Assembly (NCBI GenBank): GCA_052435735.1 | Contig: JBQVNB010000004.1 | Coordinates: forward strand, 1-64,000 | Origin: Aliihoeflea sp052435735 | Lineage (GTDB): Bacteria; Pseudomonadota; Alphaproteobacteria; Rhizobiales; Rhizobiaceae | Length of the DNA stretch: 64,000 nucleotides | Direction: 5' to 3' | Shown here: piece after piece, positions 44,535-52,683 of the stretch | Position numbering within the stretch: the first letter of the stretch is position 1 | Layout of the letters: every line of letters begins with the position of its first letter | Translations under genes and position numbers: made by a program | The notes under the pieces: model-generated | Databases searched by the model: none | What the model was told of the DNA's origin: nothing | Seen by the model: the letters and a program-made list of their open reading frames with translations, nothing else

Positions 44535-45239
44535 TCAGTCGCGCAGGATCAGCCGCTCGCCGCGCATGTCGAAACCCGACAGCGAGCCGATGAAGTTCAT
44601 GCCGAGAAGCGTGCGGTCGAGTTGCCCCTCCGCCGCGACGAGCGCAGGCAGGCGCGTGCGCGAAATTTCGCCGATGCGGATTTCATCGAGTGTGATCCGC
44701 GCCGCTTGTGCCTGGCCGTTTGCGGTCATGACGGGCACCGTGTAGCTGAGCGTTTCCGGATCGAGGCCGATCCGGCGGGCGTCCGCAGCGCTGAGAACGG
44801 TCGTCGTGGCCCCTGTATCGACGATCGTGTTGACGCTCGTACCGTTGATCGACGCCCTGATTTCGAAATGGCCGTTCGCCATCCGGTCGATCATGACCGC
44901 CGCGCGGCCGTCATCGTCGACCATCGAGAGCGGGCTGCCGGGTATGAGCCCGGCCGTCAGGCGGCTTGCGACGTCCTGCAACTCGTAGCGATACTGATAG
45001 CCGACCATCAAACTCATGATGATGACGAGCCAGATCGCGAGCGTGCGCGCCATCGGGCCGAAGCGCTGGCCCGAGCCGAGCAGCCCGACGGCGACGACAG
45101 CGCCCAGAAGTCCGAGATAGAGCGTGCGCGCGAAGCTGTCTCCGTCGAGGCCGAAAAGCGTGCCGCTGTCGCCCGTCGCGATCAGCGCGACGAGGCCGAT
45201 GGCCATGATGGCGATGACGATCCAGAAGAGGCGTCCCAT
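44535..45239 (-). CDS. membrane-anchored retropepsin-like aspartic protease
   Basis: This 234-residue protein has two or three N-terminal membrane helices (about 4-22, 38-56, 62-82), then a retropepsin-like domain. The single catalytic motif DTGATTTVLSAADARRIG near residue 140 and the C-terminal LLGMNFIGSLSGFDMRG match the clan AA proteases known in alphaproteobacteria (TIGR02281 type). One Asp-Thr-Gly per chain implies a dimer. It probably acts in the periplasm. It precedes the DUF1289 gene's stop by only 3 bp and may share its transcript. Confidence 0.88.
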   Translation of the reverse strand: MGRLFWIVIAIMAIGLVALIATGDSGTLFGLDGDSFARTLYLGLLGAVVAVGLLGSGQRFGPMARTLAIWLVIIMSLMVGYQYRYELQDVASRLTAGLIPGSPLSMVDDDGRAAVMIDRMANGHFEIRASINGTSVNTIVDTGATTTVLSAADARRIGLDPETLSYTVPVMTANGQAQAARITLDEIRIGEISRTRLPALVAAEGQLDRTLLGMNFIGSLSGFDMRGERLILRD

Positions 45240-45242
45240 CGA

Positions 45243-45479
45243 TCAATCCTGCGCCAGATCGCGCTCGCGCGCCATGCGCGCGCGCCGGGTTACGCGGCGC
45301 GGGCGGCGCTCCATCGTTTCCATGCGCGCGGGAAGTTCCGCCATCGTCTCGCGCCGCGCCTGCGGCGTCATCGTCGTCCACGCACCGATCTCTTCGCGCG
45401 TGCGCCCGCAGCCGAAGCAATAGCCGGTGGCCATGTCGATGGAGCAGACGAGAATGCAGGGCGATTCGATCGACGTCAT
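45243..45479 (-). CDS. DUF1289 family protein
   Basis: This 78-residue protein has four cysteines near its N-terminus, SPCILVC then GYCFGCGRT, which suggests a small zinc or iron-sulfur site. An Arg-rich C-terminus follows (ERRPRRVTRRARMARERD). The family is widespread in proteobacteria and of unknown function. I start at 45479, after AAGGAAC; an upstream ATG at 45545 adds residues not seen in the family. Confidence 0.87.
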   Translation of the reverse strand: MTSIESPCILVCSIDMATGYCFGCGRTREEIGAWTTMTPQARRETMAELPARMETMERRPRRVTRRARMARERDLAQD

Positions 45480-45606
45480 GAACTGTTCCTTGCCATGGAT
45501 GACAGATGGGCCAAATGGCTTGGCCGTGCAAGACGATGGCGCCATCCGCCATTGTGATCGGGACGCGACTTGAGTATGCGCTAAGCCAAAGTTTGAGGAG
45601 TATTCG

Positions 45607-46596
45607 ATGACCAGCGGCCTGCCTTTCGACGATTATCGCGACCTCCTGCGCCGCCTGCCCGAGGCGGACAAGGCGGCGCGGCGCGATGCCGAAGCGCGGT
45701 TGCGGCTGCTCGAAGGGCAGGGCGTGCCGCTTGGCCGCATGGGCGAACTCGTCGTCTGGCTGGCCGGTTGGCAGGGACGCAGCCAGCCGCAGATTTCGCG
45801 GCCGATGGTGACGCTCTTCGCCGGCACGCACGGCATCGCGAAGCATGGTATCAGCACGCGCAAGGCGAACGAGACGCAGGCAATGGTCGAGTTCTGCGCG
45901 GCGGGTGGCGCGGCGATCAACCAGATCTGCGCGGCGAACGATTTCGGGCTCAAGGTCTTCGACCTCGCGCTGCATCTGCCCGTCGACGACATTTCGGAGG
46001 GTCCCGCCTTCGACGAGCGCGGCTGCGCCGTGACCATGGCCTTCGGCATGGAGGCGATTGCCGGCGGCGCGGATCTGATCTGCATCGGCAGCCTTGGCGT
46101 CGGCGGCGAGACGGTCGCGGCCGCACTCCTGATGGCGCTGCACGGCCGCGCCGCGCTCGACTGGATCGAGCCGGTCGGCGAGCCTGACCTGACCGAACGC
46201 CGCATCCGCCTGATCGACAAGGCCGTCGAACTGCATGGCGGCCATGTGAAGGACCCGCTGGAGGCTCTGCGCCGCCTTGGCGGACGCGAGATCGCGGCGA
46301 TCGCCGGTGCGATCCTCGCCGCGCGCATGGAGCGCGTTCCCGTCGTGCTCGACGGGATCGTGTCACTTGCCGCGGCCGCCGTGCTCCATGGCGTCCGGCC
46401 CGATGCGATCGACCACTGCCTGCTGGGCCACGCGACGACAAATCGCGGCCAGCGCCATGCGGCGCAGATGCTCGGTCTGAAGCCCATCCTCGATCTTGAA
46501 ATGGGCGAAGGCGAGGGGATCGGGGCGGCGATGGGCGCGCTGGTGCTGAAGAACGCGGCGCAGACCTTCGGCTCGATGACGCTGCGCCAGAATTAA
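45607..46596 (+). CDS. cobT: nicotinate-nucleotide--dimethylbenzimidazole phosphoribosyltransferase
   Basis: CobT makes alpha-ribazole phosphate, the lower-ligand precursor of cobalamin. The 329-residue protein has GTHGIAKHGISTRKANETQA near residue 78, GSLGVGGETVAAALL near 161, and GHATTNRGQRHA near 278. The catalytic glutamate is expected in the C-terminal region (LEMGEGEGIGAAMG). GAGGAG precedes the ATG. No other cobalamin gene is in the window. It converges with the histidine kinase gene, 1 bp apart. Confidence 0.95.
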   Translation: MTSGLPFDDYRDLLRRLPEADKAARRDAEARLRLLEGQGVPLGRMGELVVWLAGWQGRSQPQISRPMVTLFAGTHGIAKHGISTRKANETQAMVEFCAAGGAAINQICAANDFGLKVFDLALHLPVDDISEGPAFDERGCAVTMAFGMEAIAGGADLICIGSLGVGGETVAAALLMALHGRAALDWIEPVGEPDLTERRIRLIDKAVELHGGHVKDPLEALRRLGGREIAAIAGAILAARMERVPVVLDGIVSLAAAAVLHGVRPDAIDHCLLGHATTNRGQRHAAQMLGLKPILDLEMGEGEGIGAAMGALVLKNAAQTFGSMTLRQN

Positions 46597-46597
46597 T

Positions 46598-48121
46598 CTA
46601 GCGCCGGCCAGCCGCGGCCTTTTGGCGCGTCGGAAGCGCGGGCAGGGCTTCCATCACACGCGCCGGCGGGAGGATGGCGATGGCCTCGGTGCCCTCGCGC
46701 AGCTTGGAGCGAAGCTGGAACTCGCCGCCATGGAGCTCGAGCAGGCCCTGGACGATGGGAAGGCCGAGGCCGGTTCCCTGTTCGGCGCTCTTGATGGCGA
46801 TCGAGCCCTGGCCGAAGGCCGACAGAACGATGGGAATTTCCTCGGCCGGAATGCCGGGGCCGTTATCCTTGACCGAGACATACTGCCCGCCGCCGGCCGT
46901 CCACCCGACGCGCACGCGCACTTCGGAACCGTTCGGTGCGAATTTCACCGCGTTCGAGATGAGATTGAGCGTGATCTGGCGCAATGAGCGTTCGTCGGCG
47001 AGAAGGCGCGGCAGGGTCGGTTCGAACTGCTGGACGAGGCGGATCGACTTCTTGTGCGCCTTCAGCTCCATCAGATGGCAGCATTCCTCGACGACGCCGG
47101 TCAGCGACAGGGGCTCTTCGTTGAGCTGGTAACGCCCCGCCTCGATGCGCGACAGGTCGAGGATTTCGTTGATGAGGTTGAGAAGGTGCTGGCCGGACGC
47201 GTTGATGTCACGCGAATAGTCGCGATAGGTCTCGTTGTGCATCGGCCCGAGCACCTCGTTGCCCATGACTTCCGAGAAGCCGAGGATCGCGTTCAGCGGC
47301 GTGCGCAATTCGTGGCTCATCGTGGCGAGGAAGCGCGACTTGGCGAGGTTCGCTTCCTCGGCGCGGCGGCGGGCCTCGTCCGACATGGACTTCGCCGTCT
47401 CCAGCTCGCCGATCAGCCCGTCCTTTTCCGCCTGGTAGGAGAGGAGCATGACGGCCGAACGGTTCATGTGGCGCGCGACGAAGGTGAAGAAGCCGAGCGA
47501 GACGGCGAGCAGCGCCACCATGATCGCCTCGACCGGCATCGCCATGTTGACGGTCAGGTAGGCAAAGACGGCGACCGGCAGCGCGAAGGTCATGAACAGC
47601 GCGCCGCGCAGTGTGTGCGAGATCAGCGCGGTCGAGGCAATGGCGAGCAGCAGGATGACGGTCTTCAGAACCGTGAACTGGTCGAGCTGGCATGCGACGC
47701 ATTCGATTGCCGCCAGATACGCCCAGCCGAGCCCGGAGACGAAATGGCCAAGCAGGAAGGAGCGCTTGACGCCGACAGCGTCGAGTTCGTTGATGTCGGC
47801 CCGGTCGACTCGGCGCGCGATCAGCGCGAGGCCGAGATAGCAGGCGACGGTGATGATCGCCCAGATGACGATCTGCGGCCCGGTGCCGGCGAAGACGCCG
47901 CCCGCCATCACGACGAGCACCATCAGCGGGATCGCCGCGGCCGTGTTGATCATTGCGCGGGCGTGAAGCTTCAGGAGTTCGCGCTCGAAGACCGGGTTGC
48001 CCTCGCGCTGCGACAGGCGTTCGCGCGTGCGCCGGACCGCCTTGGCGACATCGGTGTTGCGATGCGCCTTCCTGCGGTCCACGATATTCTTGTCGGCAAG
48101 TTGCGTGCCTGAAAACGCCAT
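46598..48121 (-). CDS. membrane sensor histidine kinase (PleC/PdhS-like)
   Basis: This 507-residue kinase has a basic cytoplasmic N-terminus and about six closely spaced membrane helices (roughly 62-225) with hardly any periplasmic region. A coiled coil follows (SDEARRRAEEANLAKSRF), then the HisKA domain with ATMSHELRTPLNAILGFSEV near 270. The ATPase domain has NLISNAVKFAP, DNGPGIP and GTGLGLPIVQGL. The HisKA region resembles the PleC/DivJ/PdhS group that controls the cell cycle in rhizobia. No response regulator is adjacent, which fits an orphan kinase feeding a shared regulator. Confidence 0.88.
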   Translation of the reverse strand: MAFSGTQLADKNIVDRRKAHRNTDVAKAVRRTRERLSQREGNPVFERELLKLHARAMINTAAAIPLMVLVVMAGGVFAGTGPQIVIWAIITVACYLGLALIARRVDRADINELDAVGVKRSFLLGHFVSGLGWAYLAAIECVACQLDQFTVLKTVILLLAIASTALISHTLRGALFMTFALPVAVFAYLTVNMAMPVEAIMVALLAVSLGFFTFVARHMNRSAVMLLSYQAEKDGLIGELETAKSMSDEARRRAEEANLAKSRFLATMSHELRTPLNAILGFSEVMGNEVLGPMHNETYRDYSRDINASGQHLLNLINEILDLSRIEAGRYQLNEEPLSLTGVVEECCHLMELKAHKKSIRLVQQFEPTLPRLLADERSLRQITLNLISNAVKFAPNGSEVRVRVGWTAGGGQYVSVKDNGPGIPAEEIPIVLSAFGQGSIAIKSAEQGTGLGLPIVQGLLELHGGEFQLRSKLREGTEAIAILPPARVMEALPALPTRQKAAAGRR

Positions 48122-48192
48122 ACGAGATATCAGTCAATGCGCGCCAATGATCGTCGCGAAATCTAGCCAAAGAAGATTAAGAGACCCTTCGC

Positions 48193-48807
48193 GTGCCAGT
48201 TCTCCCCTTTCGCAAACCAAGGCAGGTCCGGCGGCGCGGCGCTCGCGCGATGCGGCCGCTCGGCTTGCGCGACCTGGCGCTGACGGCCGGGATGTTCCTG
48301 ATTCTCGGCGCGCTCGCCTGGAACTTCGAGCAACGAGCGGCACATGAGATCGTCTCGGCGGTCCGCGTGATCGACGGCGACACGCTCGATACGCCCGACG
48401 GTCGAATTCGGCTCGTGGGAATGGATGCGCCGGAACTCGACCAGACCTGCGCCAACGGATTTGCGATCTACGAGTGCGGTCGCGAGGCGCGCGAGAGGTT
48501 GCGGCAGTTGATCGGTGGGCGCGAGGTCACCTGCGCGACACGGCGAAAGGACCGCCATGACCGGTTCCTCGCGACCTGCCACGCCGGAGACGTAAACCTT
48601 GCCGCACGGATGGTCGAGACGGGCTGGGCGGTCGCGTCGGGCGACTACGATCTCGCGGAACTGCGTGCGCGCACGGCGCGGCGCGGCATCTGGGCGGGCA
48701 AATTCGAGCGGCCGAACGAGTGGCGCGCGACGCGCGGCATGGCGAGCGAGGATGGCGGGATGCTCGATCCGGTGCTCGACCGGCTGCGGCTGTGGCTCGA
48801 TCGGTGA
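48193..48807 (+). CDS. thermonuclease-family (SNase-like) nuclease, membrane-anchored
   Basis: This 204-residue protein has a membrane helix (about 27-45) followed by a staphylococcal-nuclease fold. Catalytic segments are VIDGDTLDTPDGRIRLVGMD with the first arginine, APELDQTC, GREARERL, and DRHDRFLATC with the second arginine. It should cut DNA or RNA in the periplasm, dependent on calcium. The start is GTG at 48193; an ATG at 48250 lacks a ribosome site and would leave the helix intact. It diverges from the histidine kinase. Confidence 0.85.
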   Translation: MPVLPFRKPRQVRRRGARAMRPLGLRDLALTAGMFLILGALAWNFEQRAAHEIVSAVRVIDGDTLDTPDGRIRLVGMDAPELDQTCANGFAIYECGREARERLRQLIGGREVTCATRRKDRHDRFLATCHAGDVNLAARMVETGWAVASGDYDLAELRARTARRGIWAGKFERPNEWRATRGMASEDGGMLDPVLDRLRLWLDR

Positions 48808-48872
48808 TCGAATGCGCTGGCACGGCGGATGATTTCCGTTCTAGACAGGGAATGAACGAGGGAGAGAACAGC

Positions 48873-49484
48873 ATGAAGCTTTACGATGGTGGCCGCGCGC
48901 CGAACCCGCGACGGGTCCGCATTTTCCTGGCCGAGAAGGGCATCGAGGTGCCGCTCGAGCCGGTCGACATGGCGGCAATGGGCCACAAGTCGGACGCGGT
49001 GACGCAGCGCAATCCACTGCAGCGCCTGCCGGTGCTCGAACTCGACGACGGCACGATCCTCGCCGAATCGGTCGCGATCTGCCGCTATTTCGAGGAGCTT
49101 CATCCCGAACCGCCACTCTTCGGCACCGGCGCGCTCGGCCGTGCGCAGGTCGAGATGTGGCAGCGGCGCATGGAACTGCACTTCCTCTCCGCCGTCGCGC
49201 AGGCATTTCGTCATATCCACCCGGCGATGAAGGACTGGGAAGTGCCGCAGATCCCCGAATGGGGTGAGGCGAACAAGCCGAAGGCGATTGACTATCTGCA
49301 GATGCTCGACCGCCATCTGGCCGACAGCCGCTTCATCGCGGGCGACGACTACACGATCGCGGACATCACCGGCCTCGTCGGCGTCGAGTTCATGAAACCG
49401 GCGCGACTCGAAGTGCCGGCCGACCTCGAAAACGTGAAGCGCTGGTTCGCTGAGGTCTCCGCTCGGCCGAGCGCCAGGGCCTGA
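48873..49484 (+). CDS. glutathione S-transferase family protein
   Basis: This 203-residue protein has an N-terminal thioredoxin-like domain (KLYDGGRAPNPRRVRIFLAE, with NPLQRLPVLELDDGTILAES for glutathione binding) and a helical C-terminal domain with FIAGDDYTIADITGL. I start at 48873 because GGGAGAG lies just upstream; an in-frame ATG at 48852 is possible. The substrate is unknown. Its stop TGA is overlapped by the presumed CTG start of the next gene. Confidence 0.88.
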   Translation: MKLYDGGRAPNPRRVRIFLAEKGIEVPLEPVDMAAMGHKSDAVTQRNPLQRLPVLELDDGTILAESVAICRYFEELHPEPPLFGTGALGRAQVEMWQRRMELHFLSAVAQAFRHIHPAMKDWEVPQIPEWGEANKPKAIDYLQMLDRHLADSRFIAGDDYTIADITGLVGVEFMKPARLEVPADLENVKRWFAEVSARPSARA

Positions 49485-50110
49485 TCCTGGGCGAAGCGGA
49501 AGAACTCGCCCGGCGCATCCGGCTTTGCCGCATCTGCCGGGATGCGCCGCTGAAGGCTCCGCTGCCGCACGAGTCGCGCCCGGTCGTCGTCGCGTCATCG
49601 ACCGCGCGCGTCCTGATCGCGGGGCAGGCGCCCGGCACGCGGGTCCATGCGACGGGGCTGCCGTTCAACGACCGCTCGGGCGACAGGCTGCGCGACTGGA
49701 TGGGTGTCTCGCGCGAGGAGTTCTACGATCCGGCGCTCTTCGCCATCGCGCCGATGGGTTTCTGCTTTCCGGGGCAGGACGCCAAGGGCGGCGACCTGCC
49801 GCCGCGCCGCGAATGTGCGCCGGTCTGGCGGGCACCGCTGATGGAGACCATGCCGCAGATCGAGTTCGTTCTGGCGATCGGTCTCTACGCGCAACGCTGG
49901 CATCTCGGGCCGGAGTTCGGCCGTTCGCTGACCCGAAACGTCGAAGACTGGCGCGCGATCTTCCTGCGCAACACCAGTCCGCGCATCATCCCGCTGCCGC
50001 ATCCCTCGTGGCGCAATACGGGCTGGCTGAAACGCCACCCGTTCTTCGAAAGCGAATTGCTTCCGGTGCTGCGGCGCGAAATCCGATTGTCGATACCGAC
50101 GAGGGATTAG
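49481..50110 (+). CDS. uracil-DNA glycosylase family protein with probable CTG start
   Basis: This enzyme family removes uracil from DNA. The frame is open from 49454 but has no ATG, GTG or TTG before 49700. If it begins at CTG 49481, the 209-residue protein has C16 and C19 (LCRICRDA), C95 (GFCFPG) and C112 (RRECAP). This is the layout of the four [4Fe-4S] ligands in family 4-like glycosylases. Motif 1 is LIAGQAPGTR near residue 47, and motif 2 is PHPSWRNTGW near 170. A start at ATG 49700 would delete motif 1 and two ligands. CTG overlaps the GST stop as CTGA, like the common ATGA overlap, so coupled reinitiation is plausible. Confidence 0.75.
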   Translation: MILGEAEELARRIRLCRICRDAPLKAPLPHESRPVVVASSTARVLIAGQAPGTRVHATGLPFNDRSGDRLRDWMGVSREEFYDPALFAIAPMGFCFPGQDAKGGDLPPRRECAPVWRAPLMETMPQIEFVLAIGLYAQRWHLGPEFGRSLTRNVEDWRAIFLRNTSPRIIPLPHPSWRNTGWLKRHPFFESELLPVLRREIRLSIPTRD

Positions 50111-50184
50111 GACAATTTTGCTTCGCCGCGGTTGAATGGCCGGTGTTCATGCTTGGCTATCGCGTAGAACTTCGGCATTTTAGC

Positions 50185-50198
50185 ATGAGATTTCTCAT
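50185..50198. promoter_or_regulatory. palindrome upstream of the second Lrp gene
   Basis: ATGAGA-TT-TCTCAT is a perfect inverted repeat ending 11 bp before the Lrp start codon and overlapping its leader. A site here suits autorepression. Confidence 0.45.
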
Positions 50199-50209
50199 CG
50201 GAGCCTCAT

Positions 50210-50707
50210 ATGGACCGTCTCGACCGCAAGATCCTGCGTCTGCTGCAGGAAGATTCCACGCTGGCCGTGGCCGACGTCGCCAAGAAGGTGGGGCTGTCGA
50301 CGACGCCATGCTGGCGGCGCATCCAGAAGCTCGAGGAGGAAGGCGTCATCCGCAAGCGGGTGGCGCTGCTCGATCCGGTGAAGATCAATGCGCGGGTGAC
50401 CGTGTTCGTGTCGATCCGCACAAACTCGCACAGCCACGAATGGCTGCGCCGGTTCTCGGAGGTCATTCAGGAGTTTCCGGAGGTCATCGAATTCTACCGG
50501 ATGAGCGGCGACATCGACTATCTCCTGCGCGTCGTCGTGCCCGACATCGCCGCCTATGACGCCTTCTACAAGCGCCTGATCGCCAAGATCGAAATCCGCG
50601 ACGTGTCCTCGTCCTTCGCCATGGAGCAGATCAAGTACACGACGGAAATGCCGCTCGACTACATGGTGCTCGACAAGGAGAGCGGTTCGTCCAGCAACGC
50701 CGCTTGA
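50210..50707 (+). CDS. Lrp/AsnC-family transcriptional regulator
   Basis: This 165-residue regulator has a winged helix at about 1-60 (LDRKILRLLQEDSTLAVADV, LSTTPCWRRIQKLEEEGVI) and an effector-binding RAM domain with EVIEFYRMSGDIDYLLRVVV. It ends in a short Ser-rich tail. GGAGCC precedes the ATG. It is distinct in sequence from the regulator at 1175. Its stop abuts the end of the convergent dehydrogenase gene; no obvious target is adjacent. Confidence 0.9.
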   Translation: MDRLDRKILRLLQEDSTLAVADVAKKVGLSTTPCWRRIQKLEEEGVIRKRVALLDPVKINARVTVFVSIRTNSHSHEWLRRFSEVIQEFPEVIEFYRMSGDIDYLLRVVVPDIAAYDAFYKRLIAKIEIRDVSSSFAMEQIKYTTEMPLDYMVLDKESGSSSNAA

Positions 50708-51574
50708 TCAGGAAAGGCGAGAGATCAGGGACGACGTGTCCCAGCGCTTGCCGCCCTTGCCCTGTACGTCCTTGTAGAACTGGTCGATGAGCGCGGTGAC
50801 TGGAAGCTGAGCGCCATTGCGGTCGGCTTCCTCGAGGCAGATGCCGAGATCCTTGCGCATCCAGTCGACCGCGAAGCCGAAGTCGAACTTGCCGTCGCGC
50901 ATCGTCTTCCAGCGATTTTCCATCTGCCACGATCCGGCCGCGCCCTTGGAGATGACGTCGACGACCTTCTCGATGTCGAGCCCGGCGCGCTGGCCGAAGG
51001 CGATGCCTTCCGACAGGCCCTGGACGAGCCCGGCGATGCAGATCTGGTTGATCATCTTGGTGAGCTGCCCAGCGCCGACCGGACCCATCAGCCCGACCAT
51101 CCGCGCATAGGCGTCGATGACGGGCTTTGCCTTGTCGTAAGTCGCCTGGTCGCCGCCACACATGACGGTGAGGACGCCGTTTTCGGCCCCCGCCTGGCCG
51201 CCTGAGACGGGCGCGTCGATGAAGCCGATGCCCTTATCGCTCGCCAGCGCCGCCAGTTCGCGCGCGACCTCGGCCGACGCAGTCGTGTTATCGATGAAGA
51301 TCGACCCAGAAGCCATTGACGAGAAAGCGCCATCGGCGCCGAGTGCGACGGAGCGCAAATCGTCGTCATTGCCGACGCAGGAGAACACGAAATCGGCGCC
51401 CTTGGCGGCTTCTGCCGGCGTCGAGGCCGACTTGCCGGAGAACTCGGCAGCCCATTTCTCGGCCTTGGCGGTGGTGCGGTTGTAGACGGTGACGTCGTGG
51501 CCGCCCTTGGTCTTCAGATAGCCCGCCATGGGATATCCCATCACGCCCAAACCCAGAAATGCGACCTTCGCCAT
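50708..51574 (-). CDS. NAD(P)-dependent beta-hydroxyacid dehydrogenase
   Basis: This 288-residue enzyme belongs to the 3-hydroxyisobutyrate/tartronate-semialdehyde dehydrogenase family. It has the Rossmann motif FLGLGVMGYPMAGYL at residues 6-20, the substrate loop DAPVSGGQAGAENG near 120, and the catalytic lysine in GAGQLTKMINQ near 170. The exact substrate (3-hydroxyisobutyrate, glyoxylate-derived or succinic-semialdehyde type) is not decided by these motifs. It lies 24 bp after mobB on the same strand. Confidence 0.9.
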   Translation of the reverse strand: MAKVAFLGLGVMGYPMAGYLKTKGGHDVTVYNRTTAKAEKWAAEFSGKSASTPAEAAKGADFVFSCVGNDDDLRSVALGADGAFSSMASGSIFIDNTTASAEVARELAALASDKGIGFIDAPVSGGQAGAENGVLTVMCGGDQATYDKAKPVIDAYARMVGLMGPVGAGQLTKMINQICIAGLVQGLSEGIAFGQRAGLDIEKVVDVISKGAAGSWQMENRWKTMRDGKFDFGFAVDWMRKDLGICLEEADRNGAQLPVTALIDQFYKDVQGKGGKRWDTSSLISRLS

Positions 51575-51598
51575 CGTGCTCTCCTCCTGTGTCGTCGA

Positions 51599-52102
51599 TC
51601 AAAGCCCCAGCCGGGACGTAATGAAATCTGCCATTGCCGCTATGTCATCGATCGGGAAGACGGGCAAGGTTTCCTCCGGCAATGCGTGGTCGCTGGCGAC
51701 CGCGACGATGTTGGGATCGTCGGCCGAAAGCGGTCGCGTGTCCTTCGCTTCGCGCCGGCGCGTCTCGATCTTGAGGTGCCCCTCGCGCTTATAGCCTTCG
51801 ACGATGACGAGGTCGCAGGGCGACAGACGCGCAAGGACGTCGTCCAGCGACGGTTGGCTCTCGCCGCGCAATTCGTGCATCAGCGCCCAGCGATCGCCCG
51901 AAACGATCGCGACCTCGCCGGCGCCGGCTTCGCGGTGGCGAAATGAGTCGGTGCCGGGCTGGTCGATGTCGAAGGCGTGATGGGCGTGCTTGATGGTCGA
52001 AACCTTGCGCCCGCGCGCGACGAACTCGGCCACGAGCCGCTCGGTCAGCGTCGTCTTGCCCGAATTCTTCCAGCCGGTAATGCCGATGACGCGCTGGCTC
52101 AT
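51599..52102 (-). CDS. mobB: molybdopterin-guanine dinucleotide biosynthesis protein B
   Basis: MobB is a GTP-binding protein that assists MobA in making the guanine dinucleotide form of the molybdenum cofactor. The 167-residue protein has the P-loop ITGWKNSGKTTLTERLVAEF at 8-27. It also has the conserved HAHHAFDIDQPGTDSFRHRE and VIVEGYKREGHLKIE segments. Its ATG overlaps the mobA stop, a usual pairing. Confidence 0.94.
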   Translation of the reverse strand: MSQRVIGITGWKNSGKTTLTERLVAEFVARGRKVSTIKHAHHAFDIDQPGTDSFRHREAGAGEVAIVSGDRWALMHELRGESQPSLDDVLARLSPCDLVIVEGYKREGHLKIETRRREAKDTRPLSADDPNIVAVASDHALPEETLPVFPIDDIAAMADFITSRLGL

Positions 52103-52683
52103 GGTCTGATCAAGCGCTCCGCTTCTGCAAGGTCTTCGGGCGTGTTGACGTTGAAGAACGGATCGAAAGGCTCGGCGTCGAATTCGACCGAATCGAAAAC
52201 AAATTCCTCGAGAAATGCCATGACCTTGCGGGTTTCCGCTCGTTCGAGAAATGCGGCAAGCGGATCGAGGGCGGCGATCGGCCAGAGCGCGAAGACGGGA
52301 TGATTTCGGCCGGCCGAGCGGGCGACGATTATGCGGCTGCGGTCACTGTGCGCAAGGGATACGACGAGATCGCCGGGAAAGAACGGGCTGTCGACGGCAA
52401 CGCTGGCGAGTGCGGTGTGACCCTGCGACTTCGCCCATTCGAGCCCGGCACGGACGCCGGCGAGCGGGCCCTCGAAAGTCTGGACCGCGTCGGCAAGGAC
52501 CGGTGCGTCGATCGTGCCCGGCGCAAGCGTGTTGGAACTGACCGCAAGCGCATCGACCTGCGGTGCAAGGCGCTCGACCGCCCGGGAAAGGAGCGTGCGC
52601 CCGCCGAGAACGGTCATCGCCTTGTCGCTGCCGCCCATGCGTGTGGAACGTCCGCCGGCCAGAACGATGCCTGCCGTGCTCAT
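52099..52683 (-). CDS. mobA: molybdenum cofactor guanylyltransferase
   Basis: MobA transfers GMP to molybdopterin to form the dinucleotide cofactor used by DMSO-reductase-family enzymes. The 194-residue protein has the nucleotide motif VLAGGRSTRMGGSDK at 7-21, GPLAGVRAGLEWA near 72, and the metal-binding VDSPFFPGDL near 98. The FFNVNTPEDL segment near the end is typical. I start at MSTAGIVLAGG (52683), which overlaps the stop of the efflux gene. Confidence 0.94.
   Translation of the reverse strand: MSTAGIVLAGGRSTRMGGSDKAMTVLGGRTLLSRAVERLAPQVDALAVSSNTLAPGTIDAPVLADAVQTFEGPLAGVRAGLEWAKSQGHTALASVAVDSPFFPGDLVVSLAHSDRSRIIVARSAGRNHPVFALWPIAALDPLAAFLERAETRKVMAFLEEFVFDSVEFDAEPFDPFFNVNTPEDLAEAERLIRP

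Noticed and set aside
49700..50110. Uracil-DNA glycosylase starting at the ATG at 49700
   Set aside because: This would lose the GQAPG motif and two of four cluster cysteines, which are encoded in frame upstream.
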